DNA of 64,000 bases, from the NCBI GenBank assembly GCA_027923505.1, contig BROI01000036.1, positions 169,454 through 233,453 of the forward strand, given 5' to 3'. This DNA comes from Mayamaea pseudoterrestris. Lineage: Eukaryota; Bacillariophyta; Bacillariophyceae; Sellaphorales; Sellaphoraceae. Below the pieces are notes generated by a model. That model did not search any database and was not told the DNA's origin. It worked only from the letters and a program-made list of their open reading frames with translations. The translations under genes were made by a program, and so were the position numbers. This document shows positions 58,652 through 64,000 of the stretch, piece by piece; the stretch's first letter is position 1, and each line of letters opens with the position of its first letter.

Positions 58652-58750
58652 CACCAGAATGGTGCTAGCATCCATATTTCAGGTGCGCTATAATGATGTT
58701 GGCACCATTTTGGTGTATTTTGGGCACCTACAGGGCTTGCTGTAGGGGCG
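58652..58750. repeat. Target-repeat copies beside the retrotransposon
   Basis: GATGTTGGCACCATT.TGGTGTATTTTGGGCACCTACAGGGCTTGCTGTA occurs here and just before the 5' LTR (50028-50068), showing that the element landed in one of two tandem copies. The segment CCAGAATGGTGCTAGCATCC through GCGCTATAA (58652-58691) recurs at about 59833-59872. A near-perfect palindrome GGTGACAAGTTGTCACC lies at about 58638-58654. Confidence 0.75.
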
Positions 58751-58800
58751 TTTGAATGTCACGGCATCTGCAGGCTGAGACTGGTGACAAGATGTCATCG

Positions 58801-59340
58801 ACCTGTCAAACGCCCCATGCCCTGGCCACCCAAATACCCAATGAGTCAGGCAAAACATTCCAGGGTATGCCATGGATAGGTGCAGAGTCTCAAATGGTGC
58901 AAAAGGGAATGCCTGGAGGCCTACAGCATGGAATGGTCTGCAAGATGTGTGTGGCCAACACCACAAATTATGGAATCATACCACTATAATGCCCCATGCC
59001 CTGGCCACCCAACAACCCAATGAGTCAGGCAAAACATGTCCAGGGTGTGCCATAGACATGAGGATGGTCTGACATGGTGCAAAACGGACTGCCTGAAGGC
59101 CTACACCATCTGCAAAATGGGTGTGGCTAACATCCCAAATTATGGAATCATACCACTACAATGCCCCATGCCCTGATCACCCAACAACCCAACGAGTAAT
59201 GCAAAACGTGTCCAGGGTGTGCCATTGACATGAGGATGGTCTGACATGATACAAAACGGACTGCCTGGAGCACATGGAATGGTCGATGGGTGTGGCGAAC
59301 ATCCCCAAATTATGGAACACCACTAAAATGCCACAATGCG
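58801..59340 (-). repeat. Inverted ~175-bp repeats (right arm)
   Basis: At least three units (58801-58989, 58990-59160, 59161-59335) begin at or near GCCCCATGCCCTG and contain CCCAATGAGTCAGGCA and CCAGGGTRTGCCAT. These are the reverse complement of the left-arm repeats at 49195-50027. They are more diverged from each other than the left-arm units. Confidence 0.85.
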
Positions 59341-60423
59341 CTCTGTGACCCACAACCGAATGAGTCCACAAAGCCTACAGGCAATAATAACATCCATGAA
59401 ACACTCAAGTCTTGTATGACGTTAACGAAACAAGAAGCATAAGTACATTTAATGAATAGCAATGCATTAACCCGAAAGATAACGCCAGGCAATATAATTT
59501 TCTTCATGATAACAGCCAGGCAATAATCGATTACTCACCCCTAAACCCTATCACAAACAGAAAATATCAAAATGACCTTCCCTACATCTTCGTATGTTGG
59601 CCTACGTGAAAGTAACCCCCTGTGGACTAATTGGCATTCAAGAAAAATTCTTAATATGCCCGGGCTTAAAGACGGATTGTCGAAACTCCGGGTTTTGTGA
59701 CACGTTTTCCTCCAGACCTCCTGTACTAGCAAGGTAAACCTCAGATTGGTGACAACAAGTCACCAGTCTCAGTCAGCAGCTGCCATGCCTTTCAAATGCC
59801 CATACCTTGAGCCATGTGCATGCTCAATTTAAGCCAGAATGGTGCTAGCATCCATATTTCAGGTGCGCTATAAGATGAATTGCCTGGATGGTCAATTGCG
59901 TCTGTATTGATATTATAGAGCAAAGAACGGAATGAGAATGTGCTTAGTGAAATCAACCGAGACGATTTGTCGACTCCGTGTTTTGCACGACTCCCCAAGC
60001 AGTTTCATTTGATGAGCTCATTCATTTCAAGAACTCTCCAGCATTCAACCAAATTTGGCAATCAGCTTCATTACACTATAGAGCAAGTGTATGAACGGTA
60101 TCAGCAGCAAAAATGGTCTATGGCGCAATGGCGAGGACAGACTGTAGCGAGCAGTCGATGACACAATGACACGGGCGCATCGCTACCAAAAAGGTGCTGC
60201 GGCGGGACCAAGACCAAATCCTCACATACATGAGTGAAATTGCTGACGATCGTGACCTCGACCGTGAACCCGTGAGAACGAAAGAAGCACACAGTAGAGT
60301 AGCGAGTAACATGCACTATTCGCAATTGAGTTTGTTTGTTAGCTTTACGGCTGGGCGAAGAGGTTGATGCTTAGTCCATTGTAGTCGCTGGAATGAAGGT
60401 TAGTCTGTGTGCCATTAATCAAT
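59341..60423. other. Gene-free stretch at the edge of the satellite
   Basis: No coding region was recognised. At 59745-59805 a segment (GGTGACAACAAGTCACC, CCAGTCTCAG...TTTCAAATGCCC) is an imperfect inverted copy of 58742-58790. It is followed by the repeated CCAGAATGGTGCTAGCATCC block. This probably marks the right boundary of the composite repeat; the remaining ~550 bp are unremarkable. Confidence 0.5.
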
Positions 60424-63400
60424 TTAGGCAGTGAGAATTGCAGTGAGGCAGTGAGGCAGTGAGGCAGTGAGGCAGTGAGGCAGTGAGGCAGTTAGGCAGT
60501 GAAGCAGTGAGGCAGTGAGGCAGTGAGGCAGTGAGAATTGCAGTGAGGCAGTGAGGTGCGGTGAGCGGTGATGGCAGTGAGGCGAGTGAGGGGTGCGGTG
60601 GGCGGTGAGAGTGCAGTGAGGCGAGTGATAGTGCGGTGAGGCAGTGAGAAATTGCAGTGAGGCGGTGAGAAGTACAGTGAGGGCAGTGAGGGCCGAGGAA
60701 GTGAGGCAGTGAGGATTGCAGTGAGGTTGCAGTGAGGCGGTGAAAGTGCAGTGAGGCAGTGATTGCGGAGGGCGGTGAGGCGTGGTGGTGCGGAGGGGGG
60801 GATTGCAGTGAGGCAGTGGGTTGCAGTGAAGGAGGCGGTGAGAGTGCGGTGAGGCAGTGAGAGGGATTGCAGTGAGGCAGTGAAAATTGCAGTGAGCGCG
60901 TAACGTGGATGCGTGGAGGCAGTGAGGTTGCGGTGAGGCGGGGGACGCAGTGAGGCGGTGAGGCGGTGAGGCGGGGCGTGAGAATTGCGGGGCAGTGAGT
61001 GCGTGGGGCTGGTAGGGGTGAGAATTGGGGAATGTGGGCAGGAAACGGGAGGAGCGGTGGGCAGGGGGGGTTGGTGAGGCGGGTGGTGCGGTGAGGCGGT
61101 GAGGGTGCCGGTGAGGCGGTGAGTTGCAGTGAGACAGTGGAATTGCGTGGGCAGTGAGGCAGTGAGAGTGCGGACGGGATTGCCGTGGAGGGGGAGGGGC
61201 GGAGGATTGCGGGCAGTGAGAGTTGCAGTGGGTGAAGAGTTGCGTGAGGCGGTGGGAGGTTGCGGTGGGCGGTGAGAATTGCGGTGAGGCGGTGAGAGGG
61301 CAGTGGGGTTCAGTGGGGCGGTGAGGTGCGGTGGGGCGGTGGGCGGTAATTGCGTGAGGCGGTGGAGGTGCGGTGAGGCGGTGAGGGTTGCAGTGAGGCG
61401 GTGGGGTACGCAGTGAGTGCGTGGGGCAGTGAAGCAGTGAGTGCAGTGAGGCAGTGAAATTGCGGTGGGGCGGTGAGTGCAGTGAGGCAGTGAGGCGTGA
61501 GTGCAGTGGGCAGTGAAGTTGCGGTGGGCGTGGAAGTTGCAGTGGGAGTGGGGTTGCAGTGAGGCGGTGGTGCAGTGGCGGTGGCAGTGAGTTGCGTGAG
61601 GCAGTGGGGATTGCAGTGGGGTGGTGGTGCAGTGGGTGCGGTGAGGCAGTGGGGTGGCAGTGAAGGCGGTGAGGATTGCGGTGAGGCGGTGGGGGGATTG
61701 CAGTGAGGCAGTGAGGATTGCGTGAGGCGTGAGATTGGTGGGGGCAGTGAGTGCAGTGAGGTGCAGTGAGTGCAGTGAGGTGAGTGACGGAATTGCGTGT
61801 GAGGCGAGTGAGGGTTGCAGTGGGGCGGTGAGGCAGTGGGGCGGTGGGGTTGCAGTGGGCAGTGAGGTTGGCGGTGAGGCGTGAGTGTTGCGGGGGGTGA
61901 GTGCGGGGGAGTGGAATTGAGTGGGGCAGTGGTTGCGGGGGGCGAGTGAGGCGTGAGAATTGCGGTGGGGCGGTGAGGTCGGGGGGAGAGTGCGGTGAGA
62001 TTGCGTGGGCAGTGGGTGCGGGGAAGTGCTGGTGGCGGTGAGTGCAGTGAGGCGGTGAGGGTTGCGGTGAGGCGGTGAGAGGTGCGTGGGCGGTCGGGGC
62101 GGTGAGGTTGCCGGCGGTGAGGGTTGCGGTGGGGCGAGTGAAGGCGGGGGCGGTGGGGCGGTGACGGGCGTGGGGTTGCAGTGGGGCGGTGGATTGCGGT
62201 GAGGCGGTGGGCAGTGGTTGCGGTGAGGCGGGCGGGTTGCAGGGGAGGGTGTCGGAGTGCAGTGAGGCAGTGGAATTGCAGTGGGCAGTGAGTTGGGGCA
62301 GTGAATTGCGTGAGGCGGAGGTGGGCAGTGGGTTGCGTGGGGCGGTGAGGCGGTGAGGCGGTGGGATTGCAGTGAGGCGTGGTTGCGTGGGCGGAGCGGT
62401 GGGGCGGTGAGGTGCCGGTGAGGGGCAGTGGGTTGCGGTGGGGCGGTGGGGCGTGAGGCCGTGAGTGGGTGCAGTGAGGCAGGAATCCAGGGGCGAGTGA
62501 AACAGTTGCGGTGGGGTAGTGGGGTTACAGTGGGAGAGGGGCAGTGAGAATTGCAGTGAGGCAGTGAAGGTGCGGTGAGGCGGTGAGGCTGGCGGTGAGG
62601 CAGTGGGTGCGTGAGGCAGTGGTGCGGTGAGGCGTGAGGGTCGTGGGCGGTGGGTGCGTGAGGCGGTGGGATTGCAGTGAGGCGGTGGGAGTTGAATCGT
62701 GGGCAGTTGGGCGGTGGGCAGTGGGGTTGCGCAGCAGTGAATGGGAGGCAGTGAGGCGTGTTGCAGAGAGTTGCAGTGAGGCAGTGGGTTGCGGGCAGTG
62801 AGATTGCAGTGAGGCAGTGAGGATTGCAGTGAGGCGGTGAGCGGGGGCGGCGGTGGGCGGGGAACGGCAGTGGGCGGAGGTGCAGTGGGGCAGGGGGTCG
62901 GGCGGTGGGATTGCGGTGAGGCAGTGGGGCCGTGCGTGAGGCGGATTGCGCGGGCGGTGAGGCGGAATCGTGGGCGTGTGCGTGAGGCAGTGGGCAGTGG
63001 GCAGTGAGGTAGTGAGGCAGTGGATTGCTGTGGCAGTGGGGCGTCAGTGAGGCAGTGGTAGGTGCGGGGCAGTGAGTTGCAGTGAGGCGGATGCGGAGCG
63101 CGAGGCGAGTGGGCAGTGGGGCAGTGAGTTGCAGTGAGGCAGTGAGTGCAGTGAGGCAGTGGTGCAGCGCGGTGGTTCAGTGGGCAGTGAGGCGTGAGGC
63201 AGGGTTGCAGTGAGGCAGTGAGAGTTGCAGTGAGTTGCAGTGTGCAGTAAGGGGCAGTGAGGCAGTGAAGGATTGCGGAGGCAGTGAATTGCAGTGAGGC
63301 AGTGAGGGCGGGGGGCGGGCGGAGCGGTGGCGGTTGGGTTGCAGTGGGGGTACTGCTGAGGCAGTGGCGCAAGGGCAGTGAGACGCAGTGAGGTTGCGGT

Positions 63401-64000
63401 GGCAGTGGCAGTGAGGCGGTGAAATTGCAGTGAGGCAATGGCGGGAGCAGTGAGGATGGCAGTGGGGGCGATGTTTGGTGCAGTGAGGCCAGTGAGATCG
63501 CAGTGAGGCAGTGAAGCAGCGAGGAGGAATTGCAGTGAGGCGGTGAGGTGCGGTGAGGGGGGTGAGGGTTGCGGTGAGGCGGGAGTGCAGTGAGGGCGGT
63601 GAGATGCAGTGTGCAGTGGCGGTGGGCGGGAAGTTGCAGTGAGGCAGTGGGGTGGTGAGGCAGTGAGGCAGTGGCAGTGAGGGCAGTAGAAGGAGAGAGT
63701 GGGCGGTGGTGCGGTGAGGAAGGGGTTGCAGTGGGGGCGAGTGAGGCAGTGAGTGTGTGGGCCGGGTGGGTTGCAGTGGCGGTGAGGCAGTAATTGCGAG
63801 AGCGGGGCAGTGAGGGAATTGTGATGGCGGAAGTTGCGGAGAAGGGCGGTGAGGCAGTGAGGCAGTGGGGCTGGTGAGGGCGGTGAGCGGTGAGGATTGC
63901 AGTGAGGCGTGAGGCGGTGAGGATTGCGGTGAGGCAGTGAGTTTGCAGTGGGGCGTGGTGCAGTGAGGCAGTGAGCGGTAGAAATTGCGGTGAGGCAGTG
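60424..64000. repeat. G-rich GCAGTGAG satellite running to the window end
   Basis: At least 3.6 kb of degenerate tandem repeats based on GAGGCAGT (8 bp), with interspersed 12-bp variants GAGAATTGCAGT. The first ~120 bp are nearly perfect; beyond that the units vary, especially in G-run length and single-base losses. The strand is strongly purine/G-biased. The complementary strand is open for 1,004 codons (63438-60424) only because C-rich repeats lack stops; it cycles through SLPHCLTA and is not a gene. Subtelomeric or heterochromatic satellite is the likely identity. Confidence 0.9.

Noticed and set aside
60424-63438. 1,004-codon open frame on the minus strand
   Set aside because: It is the translation of a C-rich satellite without stop codons in that strand; residues cycle through the repeat in all frames.

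Overview
The window reads as nuclear DNA of a photosynthetic stramenopile, most likely a diatom. Genes are compact, lie on both strands, are intron-poor, and carry short GT-AG introns (59 to 273 bp). Two metabolic enzymes (dihydrolipoamide dehydrogenase and class II fructose-bisphosphate aldolase) begin with a signal peptide followed by an 'AF' transit motif, the import signal of plastids bounded by four membranes. A Ty1/copia element also fits such a genome. Species cannot be named from the sequence.

Layout. 1-17.5 kb: a small secreted Cys-rich protein, a 1,661-residue bromodomain protein, a Cys-rich F-box-like protein broken by a frameshift in a T9 run, a DUF985 cupin, a four-helix membrane protein, a 2OG-Fe(II) dioxygenase, a Gln-rich unknown protein, ribosomal protein eL13 and a kinesin-light-chain-type TPR protein. 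18.0-23.0 kb: three paralogous bZIP transcription factors, all with a phase-1 intron that splits the codon of the invariant basic-region Asn. 24.2-32.2 kb: one uninterrupted 2,666-residue DENN/WD40 protein (SCD1-like). 32.8-40.2 kb: carbon metabolism, with plastid E3 (LPD), pyruvate kinase and plastid aldolase, and one unknown gene among them. 40.6-47.9 kb: an LRR-like gene, a decayed paralogue of it next door, a hydrophobic protein and a protein with a 54-bp coding minisatellite.

49.2-59.9 kb is a nest of mobile and repetitive DNA. Five ~180-bp direct repeats lie on the left and at least three copies in opposite orientation on the right. Between them sits a Ty1/copia retrotransposon (50069-58595) with 395/389-bp LTRs and a CTGTA target duplication. 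The element is dead: it has several in-frame stops, a frameshift, a 1,784-bp tandem duplication that appears perfect, and a duplicated tRNA-like leader block. Its pol carries a chromodomain-like segment between integrase and reverse transcriptase. From 60.4 kb to the window end is a noisy, G-rich satellite built on the 8-mer GCAGTGAG, probably subtelomeric or heterochromatic.

Gene models were built by hand from splice signals and reading-frame continuity. No homology search was possible, so family assignments rest on motifs visible in the translations.
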